Shown here: piece after piece, positions 35,123 to 44,472 of the stretch
Numbering within the stretch: position 1 is the stretch's first letter
How the letters are laid out: each line of letters begins with the position of its first letter
From: Chloroflexi bacterium OLB15
GTDB lineage: Bacteria > Chloroflexota > Anaerolineae > Aggregatilineales > Phototrophicaceae
Assembly (NCBI GenBank): GCA_001567085.1
Contig: LMZS01000028.1
Span: forward strand, 58,661-122,660
Direction of reading: 5' to 3'
DNA length: 64,000 nucleotides
Notes under the pieces: generated by a model
The model's input: only the letters and a program-made list of their open reading frames with translations
What the model was told of the DNA's origin: nothing
Database searches by the model: none
Made by a program: the position numbers and the translations under genes

Positions 35123-35539
35123 ATGGCTGAGCAAACTATACGCGTACTGATCGCCAAACCCGGCCTTGACGGACATGATCGCGGCGCAAAAGTGATCGCC
35201 CGCGCCTTGCGCGATGCCGGCATGGAGGTTGTGTATACCGGCTTGCGGCAAACCCCGGAAATGATCGCTGAAGCTGCGCTGCAAGAAGATGTGGATGTTG
35301 TCGGTCTGAGCATCCTAAGCGGCGCGCACATGGCGTTAGTGCCGCGCATCCGCGAAGTGATGAACAATCAGGGGCTGGACGATATTCCGCTGCTCATTGG
35401 CGGCATTATCCCTGACGATGACCGGGGCGAACTGGAAAAGTACGGCGTGCGCGGTGTTTTCGGCCCTGGCGCTAATACTGAAGATATCGTTCGTTTCATT
35501 CACGGGCTGATGGATGCAAATGAAGGAACGGCAGAATGA
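35123..35539 (+). CDS. Methylmalonyl-CoA mutase B12-binding small subunit
   Basis: The 138 residues are a stand-alone cobalamin-binding domain. [11 protein letters not shown] contains the His that ligates cobalt from below, [14 protein letters not shown] is the Ser-containing loop, and [11 protein letters not shown] is the GG motif. It would partner the large subunit encoded 7 kb upstream at 26178-27863. It overlaps meaB by 4 nt (ATGA), which links it to mutase repair and cofactor loading. Confidence 0.93.
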   Translation: MAEQTIRVLIAKPGLDGHDRGAKVIARALRDAGMEVVYTGLRQTPEMIAEAALQEDVDVVGLSILSGAHMALVPRIREVMNNQGLDDIPLLIGGIIPDDDRGELEKYGVRGVFGPGANTEDIVRFIHGLMDANEGTAE

Positions 35540-36574
35540 AGCTGGCCGCAACTGAGCTGGCCGATGCAGCGATAGCAGGAAATCGTCGCGCGCTGGCGCG
35601 TCTGCTCACCCTGATCGAAAACCGCGCTGAACAGGCCGGAGCGATCATGATCCGCCTATACCCGCATAGGGCACGCGCATATCATCGGCGTGACCGGCGC
35701 GCCGGGAACAGGCAAAAGTACGCTGGTGGCGGCGCTGGCAAAAGCATGGCGAGCAGAAGGCAAAACGGTTGGCATCCTCGCGGTAGACCCGACCAGCCCG
35801 TTCACCGGGGGCGCAATCCTCGGTGATCGCATTCGCATGCGCGATCTCAGCGGCGATGCTGGCGTATTCATCCGCAGCAGCGCAACGCGCGGGGCGTTGG
35901 GCGGGTTGGCCGCCGTCACACTGGATCAGGCGCGGGCGCTGGATGCGGTTGGCTTTGATCTCGTGCTGATCGAAACTGTTGGCGCCGGGCAAAATGAGGT
36001 AGCTATCGCCCGTATGGCGCAGACAACAGTTGTTGTAGAAGCGCCGGGACTTGGCGATGAAGTACAGGCGATCAAGGCCGGTATTCTCGAAATTGCCGAT
36101 GTGCTGGTGGTCAACAAAGCGGATCGCCCTGGCGCAACCCAGACCGTGCGCGCGCTGCGTACCATGATTGAAACCGGACACCCCGCGCTAAAAACGCGTT
36201 GGATGCATCATGGTCAGATGGTCGGCGTGGATGATCGCGGCGTATCAAACAATCATGATCCGGCAGTCTGGATTCCGCCGATTGTTGAAACCGTCGCGGC
36301 AGATGGCAAAGGAGTTGATCTGCTTATCAGCAAAATCGAAGAACACCAGCGTTATTTGGAAGGCGCGGGGCTGCGCGATCAGATCGAGCGTGCCCGCCTT
36401 GAAGCCGAGTTGATGGATCGGCTGCAAGCATCATTACTTCGGCGGCTGCTGGGTGGGCTGCCAGAAAACGCGCTTGCGGAAGCGGTTGCCAGCGTACAAA
36501 AACGCATAAACACGCCAGATCAGGCAATTGAAGCATTAATTTTGCAGGCCGAAGCGCTGCCGGTTGAGTCTTAA
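35536..36574 (+). CDS. meaB: Methylmalonyl-CoA mutase chaperone GTPase MeaB, frameshifted
   Basis: MeaB is the G3E-type GTPase that guards and reloads the mutase with adenosylcobalamin. The N-terminal part ([20 protein letters not shown] to RLYPH) is in one frame. The rest continues [20 protein letters not shown] (Walker A), [30 protein letters not shown] and VNKAD in the next frame. The break lies at about 35664-35672 (CATAGGGCAC); family members read HTGxAHIIG, so two bases missing or one extra would restore it. A GTG at 35690 could restart translation just before Walker A but would drop the N-terminal helices. Confidence 0.88.
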
Positions 36575-36589
36575 AAACGAGAGTGCATT

Positions 36590-37630
36590 TTGAGTAATGC
36601 AGATGAGGAAGTAGGGGTTTTGAAAGATCGTATACCCGGCACAACTTACGTGCCACAACCTGAGAAAGACGAAGCTCCCTACAATCCGTTAGGGAGGATC
36701 ATGCTCTTTTCCGGCTCAGCTTCGCAGGAACTGGGAGCCGAAATCGCCGCTGAACTGGGTATTCCGGTCGGCAAATATACGCGCACCATCTTCCCCAACG
36801 AAAATATCTTCATCAGGTTGAATGAAAGTGTTCGCGGGCAGGATGTGTACATCGTTCAAACCATGTCCCCGCCTGTACATGAAAACATCTTTGAGCTGCT
36901 GATCATGATTGATACGCTTAAGCGGGACTCTGCGGGGCGCATCAATGTGGTCATTCCTTATCTGGCCTATGCCCGCTCAGATAAAAAAGATCAGCCCCGT
37001 GTAGGCATCACCGCCCGCTTGCTCGCCAATATGCTGGAAGTTGCGGGAACTGACCGCTATATGACTATTGATCTGCACGCCGGGCAAATTCAAGGATTCT
37101 TCAATATTCCCGGCGATGCGCTCAAAGCCTTCCACCTGATGAGCGATTACGTGATCCGGCAAAATATCCCTGATCTGGTAGTCTGTTCGGCTGATCTTGG
37201 TTTCGCCAAAAAAGCGCGTGACTGGGCAGAAAAACTAAACACCCAGTTGGTGATCATCGAAAAGCGCCGCACCAGCAACGACAGCACCAGCGAAGCGCTC
37301 TCACTGATCGGGGATGTTAAAGACAAGAATGTGCTGCTGGTTGATGACGAAGTGCTAACCGGAGGATCGGTTGAAAACGCGGTGAATGTCATCCGTCAGG
37401 AAGGCGCACGCGATGTTTATCTCGCCTTTTCGCATCCGTTTTTAGCGAGAAACGCCGTCCAAAAGTTATCAAATCTCAACCTGAAGGAAATTATCACCAC
37501 CAATACGCTGCCCATCCCGCCAGAAAAACACACATCCAATATGACCGTATTATCCGTTGCGCCAATGCTGGCCGCCGTGATCAAACGGGCGCATAAAGGC
37601 ATGAGCGTGGGCGAATTATTTAACGAGTAG
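36590..37630 (+). CDS. prs: Ribose-phosphate pyrophosphokinase
   Basis: It makes PRPP from ribose 5-phosphate and ATP for nucleotide, His and Trp synthesis. The motif LLVDDEVLTGGSV is the PRPP-binding loop, and FPNENIFIRLNESVRGQDVYIVQT and VVIPYLAYARSDKKDQP are the family's ATP and flexible loop regions. The length of 346 is a little above the usual 310-320 because of an N-terminal extension. The best start is TTG at 36590 (TTGAGTAATGCA) with GAGAG upstream; no ATG precedes the conserved part. It follows meaB by 15 nt. Confidence 0.93.
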   Translation: MSNADEEVGVLKDRIPGTTYVPQPEKDEAPYNPLGRIMLFSGSASQELGAEIAAELGIPVGKYTRTIFPNENIFIRLNESVRGQDVYIVQTMSPPVHENIFELLIMIDTLKRDSAGRINVVIPYLAYARSDKKDQPRVGITARLLANMLEVAGTDRYMTIDLHAGQIQGFFNIPGDALKAFHLMSDYVIRQNIPDLVVCSADLGFAKKARDWAEKLNTQLVIIEKRRTSNDSTSEALSLIGDVKDKNVLLVDDEVLTGGSVENAVNVIRQEGARDVYLAFSHPFLARNAVQKLSNLNLKEIITTNTLPIPPEKHTSNMTVLSVAPMLAAVIKRAHKGMSVGELFNE

Positions 37631-37725
37631 GGGCTGCTGCGCTTCCGGAGGGGCGGGTGTGGGCTACCCCGCCCTTGCTGGGTATCAAGAGAGCCAGCAT
37701 CGCGCTCAGGGGATTGGCGTAAGCG

Positions 37726-38157
37726 TTAACGCCCTAGAGGAAACGGCTCAACAAAATAGCCGTTGGTCGAATCCCCTTCAGCCACCCAACCTTCAAGCTG
37801 ACTACTGCTGGAGTGGTACTCTACCAAATACCACGTGTAACGCGTGGTGCAGATCGGGCCATCCAGCACAAAGAACACACCGCCTGCCGGTATCTCACCA
37901 AGAATGTCCCCACTGGTACCTACACTTGCCCGAACATTCAATGGAGAAGGATCGCTATAGGCAACGCGAGCGCGCTCATGCAGCACTACACGGCTGGGCA
38001 GCGTGCCTACGCATACAGGCGTCGCGGTTGCTGGCAGCGGCGTTGGCTGTTGGGCGTTGACGACGCTTTTCTGCCCCGGCAGCGTGGTTAACAACAACGC
38101 CAGCGCCAGCGCGCACAAAACGCCCAGCAAGGCATAGCCGCGCTTAGCCCCTGGCAT
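37726..38157 (-). CDS. Secreted protein with one bacterial SH3 domain
   Basis: The 143 residues have a signal or anchor helix (GYALLGVLCALALALLLTTLPG), a Pro/Thr linker (QQPTPLPATATP) and an SH3-like domain with PLNVRASVGTSGDILGEIPAGG and WYLVEYHSSSSQLEGWVAEGD. Two Cys (CVG and CTTR) may form a disulfide. Such domains bind peptidoglycan or surface peptides. It starts inside the last codons of the glycosyltransferase gene (14-nt overlap), so the two are cotranscribed. Confidence 0.75.
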   Translation of the reverse strand: MPGAKRGYALLGVLCALALALLLTTLPGQKSVVNAQQPTPLPATATPVCVGTLPSRVVLHERARVAYSDPSPLNVRASVGTSGDILGEIPAGGVFFVLDGPICTTRYTWYLVEYHSSSSQLEGWVAEGDSTNGYFVEPFPLGR

Positions 38158-39598
38158 GGCGCATCACCCAGATATCGCGAACGCCCCACAGGGCAACCAT
38201 ACCAAAAGCAAAAGCATACATGAGCAGGTAAGGCACGATGGTTGGTGATAAACGCAAGGCGACGCTTGCGCCCCACAGCGCATATCCACACAGGAACATT
38301 TCAAAGTAGATATTGCGGTTCATGGTTAGCGCATATTTATTGCCGCTGCGCTTCTGCGCGTATTTCGGCGTGCGCTTGAACTCGCCTTTACGCCCGAACA
38401 GGCCGCTGATCACGGCATTCGAGTTTGTCCATGCGATGCCAGTGCCGAAGGCAACCAGCGCGGGCAGTTCCAGCACGCGGCGCTTCCAATCACGATATAG
38501 CGCCTGTTGACTTAAGACAAAGACCAGCGGCGGGGCAATCCACGCAAAACCAAGCGGCCCCATCGGAAGCGATTGCAAACTGCGCGTCATAAGCAGGATT
38601 GGGGTGATCAGCAGCATGGCGATGATCAATGGGTGTACCAGATACTGGCACAGGTGCATCGTCGCCATCATACGCTGGCTCAGCGTCACCCGGCGGCAGC
38701 GCCAGATCTGCGGCAGCAGCATGACCATACATTGAATACTGCCCTTCGCCCAACGCGCCTGCTGCTGCTTAAAGGCTGCGATATGCGGCGGCAATTCCCC
38801 CGGCACAACCACATCTGGCAGGTACAGGAAACGCCAACCCTCAAGCTGGGCGCGGTAGCTTAAATCAAGGTCTTCGGTCAGCGTGTCATCATGCCAACCG
38901 CCAGCGCCGTCAATGGCGGCAATACGCCATACGCCGCCCGTGCCATTGAAATTCATCAGGAAGCCAGCCCGGTTGCGCGCAGTTTGTTCAACCACAAAAT
39001 GGCCGTCTACAGCTACTGCCTGCCAGCGCGTCAGAATACTATCATCACGGTTCAGATGCCCCCAACGCGCCTGCACCATTCCCAATCTGGAATCAGCGAT
39101 CAGGAAAGGCACAGTCTGGCGTAGAAAATCTTTTTGAGGGACGAAATCGGCGTCGAAGATAGTGACCAGTTCAACATCTTGTTCACGCAGCAGGTCTAAA
39201 CCGTAGGCCAGAGCGCCGGCTTTGTAGCCTTTACGCTCAGGGCGGCGTACATGCTGGATATTGATGCCTTGTGCTTGCAGCGCCTCAATTTTTCGCGCCA
39301 CAAGTTCAACCGTTTCATCGTTGGAATCGTCCAGCACCTGAATTAGCAGGCGGTCTCGCGGGTAATCCAACGCAGCGCAAGCGTCAATCAACCGCTCTAC
39401 AACATACATTTCGTTGTATATCGGAAGTTGAACAGCCGCTTTAGGCAGATCAGACTCGTGAATAGGCGGCGGGACTAACCTGACATGGCGGTGACGTAAA
39501 TAGATCACCAATAAACCAAGTGTTCCTAACGCGTATAGGCTGAGTAAAACGGCACAGACCACATAAACAACGGTTAGGAGGTTCAGGATCACCGTCAT
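38144..39598 (-). CDS. Processive family 2 glycosyltransferase (cellulose synthase/glucomannan type)
   Basis: The 484-residue membrane enzyme polymerises a sugar chain at the membrane. An N-terminal helix precedes the GT-A core with VLDDSNDETV, FDADFVP, the acceptor region TLTEDLDLSYRAQLEGW, and the processivity motif QQARW (QxxRW). Four or more C-terminal helices follow. The D, D, D, QxxRW set marks processive GT2 enzymes such as cellulose and glucomannan synthases. No BcsB or other partner lies next to it, so the product cannot be deduced. Confidence 0.88.
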   Translation of the reverse strand: MTVILNLLTVVYVVCAVLLSLYALGTLGLLVIYLRHRHVRLVPPPIHESDLPKAAVQLPIYNEMYVVERLIDACAALDYPRDRLLIQVLDDSNDETVELVARKIEALQAQGINIQHVRRPERKGYKAGALAYGLDLLREQDVELVTIFDADFVPQKDFLRQTVPFLIADSRLGMVQARWGHLNRDDSILTRWQAVAVDGHFVVEQTARNRAGFLMNFNGTGGVWRIAAIDGAGGWHDDTLTEDLDLSYRAQLEGWRFLYLPDVVVPGELPPHIAAFKQQQARWAKGSIQCMVMLLPQIWRCRRVTLSQRMMATMHLCQYLVHPLIIAMLLITPILLMTRSLQSLPMGPLGFAWIAPPLVFVLSQQALYRDWKRRVLELPALVAFGTGIAWTNSNAVISGLFGRKGEFKRTPKYAQKRSGNKYALTMNRNIYFEMFLCGYALWGASVALRLSPTIVPYLLMYAFAFGMVALWGVRDIWVMRHARG

Positions 39599-39716
39599 AA
39601 GTTGTGAAGATCCTCTTTGGGTAGCGTCAGGAGTCTATCAAGGCACCTTAAGAGAAACAAGGGTAGCACAATCTAATCCAAAGGCACGCCGTCAGCGTCA
39701 GAGTATTACTGGCGTC

Positions 39717-39745
39717 TTGATCACGAACAATGGAAAGGATACACT
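39717..39745 (+). promoter_or_regulatory. Probable promoter of the GNAT gene
   Basis: TTGATC and TACACT are separated by 17 nt, 30 bp before the GTG start. The region lies between divergent genes. Confidence 0.4.
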
Positions 39746-39774
39746 GATTTCAAGATTCTCACTTTTGGTGTGCT

Positions 39775-40764
39775 GTGGTCACACTTACCGCAACCGCGTC
39801 CGCCACAAGCGGTCTGCGCCCTGTCAACCTAAAGACTGACCTTGCCCCACTGGCAGACCTTATGGAAATTGCCTTCGCCGATAGTATGGATAGCGGCGGG
39901 CGGGCAGCGATCCGGGAAATGCGCGCGCTTAGCCGTTTTGGGTCGGGGGTCAACCTGCTGTCTGGCGTCAATGATCTGGTGCTGGGTATCGGGCTTGGTT
40001 ACGTGTGGGTTGAAGATGGCAAGCTCATCGGCAATGTATCCATCTACCCATCCAATTTACCTTCGCATCTTCCCCGTTCATGGGTGATCGCCAATGTCGC
40101 CGTCCATCCCGATTTTCGCGGGCGCGGCATCGCCCGTAATCTCATGGAAGCCAGCCTGGAAGCGATTGGCAAACGCGGTGATATATTGCTTCAGGTTGAG
40201 GAACGCAACGATATCGCCAGGCATCTATACGACTCTTTGGATTTTCGCGACGAAGGCACATTCACTATTTGGAAGCGCCCCGCTTCTACACGAAAACCGC
40301 TGCCTTCAGAGCAGCAAATCTATATCACCCGGCGAACGCGCAGCGAATGGAAAGAAGAATTTGCGCTTGCCCAACGCAGCCGCGCCATCGGGAATGGCAT
40401 AGGCTGGCTGCGGCCTATGGACGCTTATTACTTTCACAAACCGCTGCTGAAAGCGCTGCTGGATGTTTTAAGCCTGCGCTCGGATGAACGGCTGATTATT
40501 CGCTCGCAAAAAGATCGCAATTTGCTGGCGAGTTTGTGGGTGGAGCGTGCTTTTGGCTCTACTACCACCCAACTCACCCTGCTAGTAGACGAAGATTACG
40601 CCGCGCTTTACGGGGAAGCCATGCTGCATCTGGCATGCCGCCGTTTCGATGGCGAAACTCTGACTATTGAGCACCCCACCTTCGACGCAATAACTTCGTT
40701 CCTGCTTCAAAAACTATCATTTCAGCCGCAGCGCACCCTTGTGCATATGCGACATAAGGCGTAA
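39775..40764 (+). CDS. GNAT family N-acetyltransferase with extra C-terminal domain
   Basis: Residues 15-165 form a GNAT domain. VIANVAVHPDFRGRGIARNLMEASLEAI contains the acetyl-CoA motif (R/Q-x-x-G-x-A), and RNDIARHLYDSLDFRDEGTFTIW is the final strand and helix. The remaining 160 residues have no motif I recognise and could be a second, degenerate GNAT fold (LHLACRRFDGETLTIEHPTFDAI). The start is GTG; no better ATG is seen upstream. The substrate is unknown. It is convergent with the sugar ABC operon. Confidence 0.8.
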   Translation: MVTLTATASATSGLRPVNLKTDLAPLADLMEIAFADSMDSGGRAAIREMRALSRFGSGVNLLSGVNDLVLGIGLGYVWVEDGKLIGNVSIYPSNLPSHLPRSWVIANVAVHPDFRGRGIARNLMEASLEAIGKRGDILLQVEERNDIARHLYDSLDFRDEGTFTIWKRPASTRKPLPSEQQIYITRRTRSEWKEEFALAQRSRAIGNGIGWLRPMDAYYFHKPLLKALLDVLSLRSDERLIIRSQKDRNLLASLWVERAFGSTTTQLTLLVDEDYAALYGEAMLHLACRRFDGETLTIEHPTFDAITSFLLQKLSFQPQRTLVHMRHKA

Positions 40765-40771
40765 GTATCCC

Positions 40772-41626
40772 TCACCCCTTCACGCTGCCAGCCAGTAAGC
40801 CGCGAATGAAATAGCGTCCCAACAGCACATAAACAATCAGCGTTGGCACAGCGGCAAGGAAAGCTGCCGCCATTTGCACATTCCACTGCACGATCTGGCT
40901 TCCAGACAGATTTTGCAGCGCCACTGTGACCATTGGCGTATTCTGCGCCACCGTGACCGCGAACAAAAACTCGTTCCAGATTTGTGTAAACTGCCAGATG
41001 ATCACCACCACAAAACCGGGCAAGCTGATCGGCAGCACAATTTTCATATACAGCCCGAAGAACCCCGCCCCGTCAATCGCTGCCGCTTCAAGCAGTTCAT
41101 CTGGCACTTCCGCGTAATAGTTGCGGAAAATCAGCGTGGTAATCGGCAGGCCATACACCACATGCACCAGTATCAGACCCGGCAGGCTGTTGAACAGGCC
41201 TACGCTGCTCATGAACTGCACCAGTGGGATCAAAATTGCCTGATAAGGAATGAACATCCCGAACAACATCAACGGGAAAATGATATTGGCACCGGGAAAT
41301 TTCCACTTTGACAGCACATAGCCGTTTAGCGAGCCGAGAACTGCCGAGATCACAGTTGCTGGAACCACCAGCAGGAAGCTGTTGGTCAAACCGGGCGCAA
41401 GGCGTTCGTATGCAGTGCGCCATGCATCGAATGAGAGCGCCTGCGGAAACTGCCACATCGTGGAAATGTTAACTTCAGCCGTCCCTTTGAAGCTGGTCAC
41501 AATCACCATGTACACCGGCAGCAAGAACAGCACCGAGAAGAAAACGAGCAGCGCATAGACCAGAATTCGACTCCACAGCCGATTCGTTGGGCGGCGCGCA
41601 GGTACAGAGGCAGCGGTTGCGGTCAT
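40772..41626 (-). CDS. Carbohydrate ABC transporter permease, MalG/LacG type
   Basis: The 284 residues carry six membrane helices and the EAA loop that contacts the ATPase (PDELLEAAAIDGAGFFGLYM). The C-terminus IRGLLAGSVKG is the usual ending of CUT1-family inner membrane subunits. It overlaps the partner permease gene by 4 nt. No ATPase gene is nearby; these systems often share one ATPase encoded elsewhere. Confidence 0.93.
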   Translation of the reverse strand: MTATAASVPARRPTNRLWSRILVYALLVFFSVLFLLPVYMVIVTSFKGTAEVNISTMWQFPQALSFDAWRTAYERLAPGLTNSFLLVVPATVISAVLGSLNGYVLSKWKFPGANIIFPLMLFGMFIPYQAILIPLVQFMSSVGLFNSLPGLILVHVVYGLPITTLIFRNYYAEVPDELLEAAAIDGAGFFGLYMKIVLPISLPGFVVVIIWQFTQIWNEFLFAVTVAQNTPMVTVALQNLSGSQIVQWNVQMAAAFLAAVPTLIVYVLLGRYFIRGLLAGSVKG

Positions 41627-42738
41627 GAGCGTTTCGCCTCCGATCTAAAGCTATTCACAAGATAAGGCACGATCACCACAGCAACCAGCAGCAGCATCAC
41701 CATCGCGATTGCCGCGCCACGCCCGAAGTTTTGCCCCCGAAATGTCTCAAAGAACATATTCAGGCCGGGCATGTCTATGCGTAAATTGTCACCGCCGCCC
41801 ATCACATAAACCAGGTCGAAGATTTTCAACGATATATGCCCTAGAATGATGATCGCGCTTAGCGTAATCGGCGCAAGCAGCGGAAACACCACGTGGCGGT
41901 AAACACCAAACTCGCTGGCGCCGTCCACACGCGCCGCTTCCCTAAGTTCTTCGGAAACACCGCGCAACCCCGCCAGATACATAGCCATTGTATAGCCGCA
42001 CATCTGCCACCCGGCAGCGACGACCACCGCGATCAAAGCCAGATTGAACCCGTGCTGCTCCGGGTTCGGCAGCGCGTTCATAGAGCCGGTCGCGCCGCTA
42101 AAAATGAGGAAGCTCAGGATCATGACGATCACAAAGCCATAGATTGCAGGCCGTGATTTGCGTTTCACGGCAAACCACAAGGTAAACATCGCCGCCGCGC
42201 TCAGCGCGATCACAGCCAGAATAGTCGGTAAATCCTGCCAGTTAAACTCAAGTATTCGATCTTCAGAAATAAACCAGCGAAATTGCGCCGGTGGCAGCCC
42301 GATCACCGTAGGTAAATAATTGATGCCTGAATTTGGGTTAAATAGCCATTTCCAGACCACGCCGGTGACCACAAAAGATAACGCCATCGGGAAGAGGAAG
42401 ATGGTTCTAAACACGCTTTCGCCGCGAATTTTTTGATCTAGCAGCACCGCCAGGAGCATGCCCAGCACCAGACAAACGGTGATGAAGATGGCGGTGAAAA
42501 AGACCGTGTTCACAATACCCACACGGAAACGGGTATCCAGTGGGCCAGAGAAGAGATCAGTATAATTCTGCAACCCGATGAAGTTCGCAGGTAAGCGGCT
42601 CAACCGCTGCATGGCGTTTGAGTCCGTCATCGAGGTTTGTGCGGTAATCGCGATAAACCCGTAGACGAAGATCGCCAGCAAGACAATCGAGGGCAGCACC
42701 ATTAAAACTGCGATCAGGCGATCGCGCCTGTTATGCAT
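41623..42738 (-). CDS. Carbohydrate ABC transporter permease, MalF/LacF type
   Basis: At 371 residues it is longer than typical CUT1 permeases because of inserts around residues 140-240, including an extra pair of hydrophobic segments (AVIALSAAAMFTLWFAV and YGFVIVMILSFLIFSG). The EAA loop is SEELREAARVDGASEFGVYR. The C-terminus PYLVNSFRSEAKRS is followed at once by the second permease. It lies behind a hairpin downstream of the binding-protein gene. Confidence 0.92.
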   Translation of the reverse strand: MHNRRDRLIAVLMVLPSIVLLAIFVYGFIAITAQTSMTDSNAMQRLSRLPANFIGLQNYTDLFSGPLDTRFRVGIVNTVFFTAIFITVCLVLGMLLAVLLDQKIRGESVFRTIFLFPMALSFVVTGVVWKWLFNPNSGINYLPTVIGLPPAQFRWFISEDRILEFNWQDLPTILAVIALSAAAMFTLWFAVKRKSRPAIYGFVIVMILSFLIFSGATGSMNALPNPEQHGFNLALIAVVVAAGWQMCGYTMAMYLAGLRGVSEELREAARVDGASEFGVYRHVVFPLLAPITLSAIIILGHISLKIFDLVYVMGGGDNLRIDMPGLNMFFETFRGQNFGRGAAIAMVMLLLVAVVIVPYLVNSFRSEAKRS

Positions 42739-42756
42739 AAGAACTCCTCTCCTTTG

Positions 42757-42794
42757 TAAAAAGTCCTGCGAGGCAGTGCCCCGCAGGACTTTTC
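42757..42794 (-). terminator. Hairpin between binding protein and permease genes
   Basis: AAAAGTCCTGCG and CGCAGGACTTTT flank an 11-nt loop. Such hairpins after the binding-protein gene usually let only part of the transcripts continue, so the soluble binding protein is made in excess over the membrane subunits. Confidence 0.6.
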
Positions 42795-42843
42795 ATTCCC
42801 TGCCTATCCATTCGCAGCAGTTCGCTACAGAAGGCAGCGCTGC

Positions 42844-44121
42844 TTAACGAAGAGTCTGTAGTGCCAGCGTCGCGGCGGTAACAGCGGCGTTATTGGCATC
42901 ACGGTCACTCTGGAATGTGGCGATAATGTTTGAGAAACCATTGCTGAATGCAGGCGATGCAACCAAACCATGCGCCAGGCTGCCTACGATTTCATTGGTT
43001 GTCCAGTCTTCATAAGCGCTCTGGAAGTAGGCGTTATACAGATCGGGGTTGCTGATGTCTGCGGTCGTATTCGCCGGCAGTGAACCCTTGACCGGGTTGA
43101 ACAGGTCTTGCGCTTCAGCAGAACCCAGGAAGCTCAACCATGCTTCAACTGCGCCGGGGTTGGGCGCGCCAACAGGCAGGCCGAAGGTGTCAGACAGCAT
43201 CATGAAAACGCCGTCAGTGCCCGGGCTGGGTGCCCATGCAAAGCCGGTGCCGGGCTCCAGCGCCAGATCAACGAGGAAGTAACCCGCTGCCCAGTCGCCC
43301 ATGATATTGAAGGCGGCTTCGCCATTGGCGACGCGCTGGCTGGCATCCTGCCACGTCAGGGCGTTCATATCATCATTGGCGCAGTCATAAACCTGACCCA
43401 GAACTTCAAATGTATGAACCACTTCCGGGCTAGTCCAGTTGGTGGTGCCATCCCACAGGCCGTTGTAGGCTTCCACGCCCAGCGTACCCAGGGCGATTGA
43501 TTCCCATAGGTGAACCTGCGTCCAGTTTTCACCAATGCTGATCGGGGTAATATCTGCTGCTTGCAGCGCCGGGCAAGTGGTGTTCACAAATTCATCCCAG
43601 GAAGTAGGAACGGTAACGCCCCACGCTTCGAGGTTGGCAGGCACATACCACATCACATTTGAGCGGTGAATGTTCACCGGCACAACGTAAATGTTCCCCG
43701 CGTCGTCAGAGATCAGATCAAGCAGACCCTGCGGGAATTGTTCCATCCAGCCATTGGCTTCGTAGATGTCGTTCAACGGCTGCATCAAGCCTGCGGCTAC
43801 CCAAAGGGCGTTCAGCTCTTCACCGGCGTGTACCTGGAAGGTGTCCGGCGGGTCGCCACCGAGCATACGGGTGGTCAGCACTGCGCGGGCATTTACGCCC
43901 GAACCGCCAGCGACCGCAGCATTGATCACGTTAATATCGGGATACATTTCCGAGAAACGTGCAATCAATGCTTCCAGACCAGCAGCTTCACCGCCGCCCG
44001 TCCACCACGAGAAAATCTCGAGATCGCCGCTCGGTGCTGCATCCTGTGCAGATGCAAGGCCGGCGAACCCAAGTGCTAGCACCGCTATAAGCAGCAGCGC
44101 CAAAATGCTTGAGCGTTTCAT
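42844..44121 (-). CDS. Extracellular sugar-binding protein of the ABC transporter
   Basis: The 425 residues start with a signal peptide (SSILALLLIAVLALGFAGLASA) that has no lipobox Cys. The mature part is a family 1 solute-binding protein: LEIFSWWTGGGEAAGLEALIARF, then MLGGDPPDTFQVHAGEELN, AAFNIMGDWAAGYF and many aromatic residues that could stack on a sugar. The close position of divergent iolD hints at inositol or a related polyol as ligand; this is context only. GAGGAG lies 8 nt before the ATG. Confidence 0.92.
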   Translation of the reverse strand: MKRSSILALLLIAVLALGFAGLASAQDAAPSGDLEIFSWWTGGGEAAGLEALIARFSEMYPDINVINAAVAGGSGVNARAVLTTRMLGGDPPDTFQVHAGEELNALWVAAGLMQPLNDIYEANGWMEQFPQGLLDLISDDAGNIYVVPVNIHRSNVMWYVPANLEAWGVTVPTSWDEFVNTTCPALQAADITPISIGENWTQVHLWESIALGTLGVEAYNGLWDGTTNWTSPEVVHTFEVLGQVYDCANDDMNALTWQDASQRVANGEAAFNIMGDWAAGYFLVDLALEPGTGFAWAPSPGTDGVFMMLSDTFGLPVGAPNPGAVEAWLSFLGSAEAQDLFNPVKGSLPANTTADISNPDLYNAYFQSAYEDWTTNEIVGSLAHGLVASPAFSNGFSNIIATFQSDRDANNAAVTAATLALQTLR

Positions 44122-44196
44122 TACAAACTCCTCATAACACTAAACTAACTTTTCTGCGAAGAAGTCGCAGTTTCGTTACTGATTTTACCTTTTCCT

Positions 44197-44225
44197 GTCA
44201 TACGGCGGCTAGTGAGGTATGTCAC
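44197..44225 (-). promoter_or_regulatory. Promoter of the sugar-binding protein operon
   Basis: The minus strand shows GTGACA (44225-44220), a 17-nt spacer and TATGAC (44202-44197), about 75 nt before the ATG. Confidence 0.45.
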
Positions 44226-44413
44226 ACAATTATGTAAAGTGAATGATTGAGACGCCAGCGCTCTCGTGTGCCGGCAAGTCACAAATTCATGTTTCTTGAA
44301 TAACGAGCCTGCAAAGGGGGAACCAACATTGTGTAATTTGCACGAGCAAAGCCTTAAGCAAATGTGGCTGCGCTTACAGCAACATCCAGCCGCACGATAT
44401 ATCCGGGCTTTAT

Positions 44414-44442
44414 ATTGCTCTGCCCATCACAGGTTATAATCA
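44414..44442 (+). promoter_or_regulatory. Probable iolD promoter
   Basis: A consensus TATAAT at 44437-44442 lies 31 nt before the ATG. The -35 is weak (ATATTG at 17-nt spacing, or TTGCTC at 14). Confidence 0.4.
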
Positions 44443-44472
44443 CCGGAAAACTGCCCTAAAGGAAAATTTCTG

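Larger units (their letters stand above)
44122..44472. other. Divergent control region between the sugar ABC operon and iolD
   Basis: The 351 bp hold one promoter for each direction, listed separately, and a small CTGCGA/TCGCAG hairpin (44154-44170) in the leader of the binding-protein gene. A TCAC-N13-GTGA arrangement near 44222-44242 overlaps the minus-strand -35. I see no gene here. Confidence 0.5.

Noticed and set aside
37640..37680. GC-rich hairpin after prs
   Set aside because: The stem is only about 7 bp and no U-tract follows, so I could not support a terminator.
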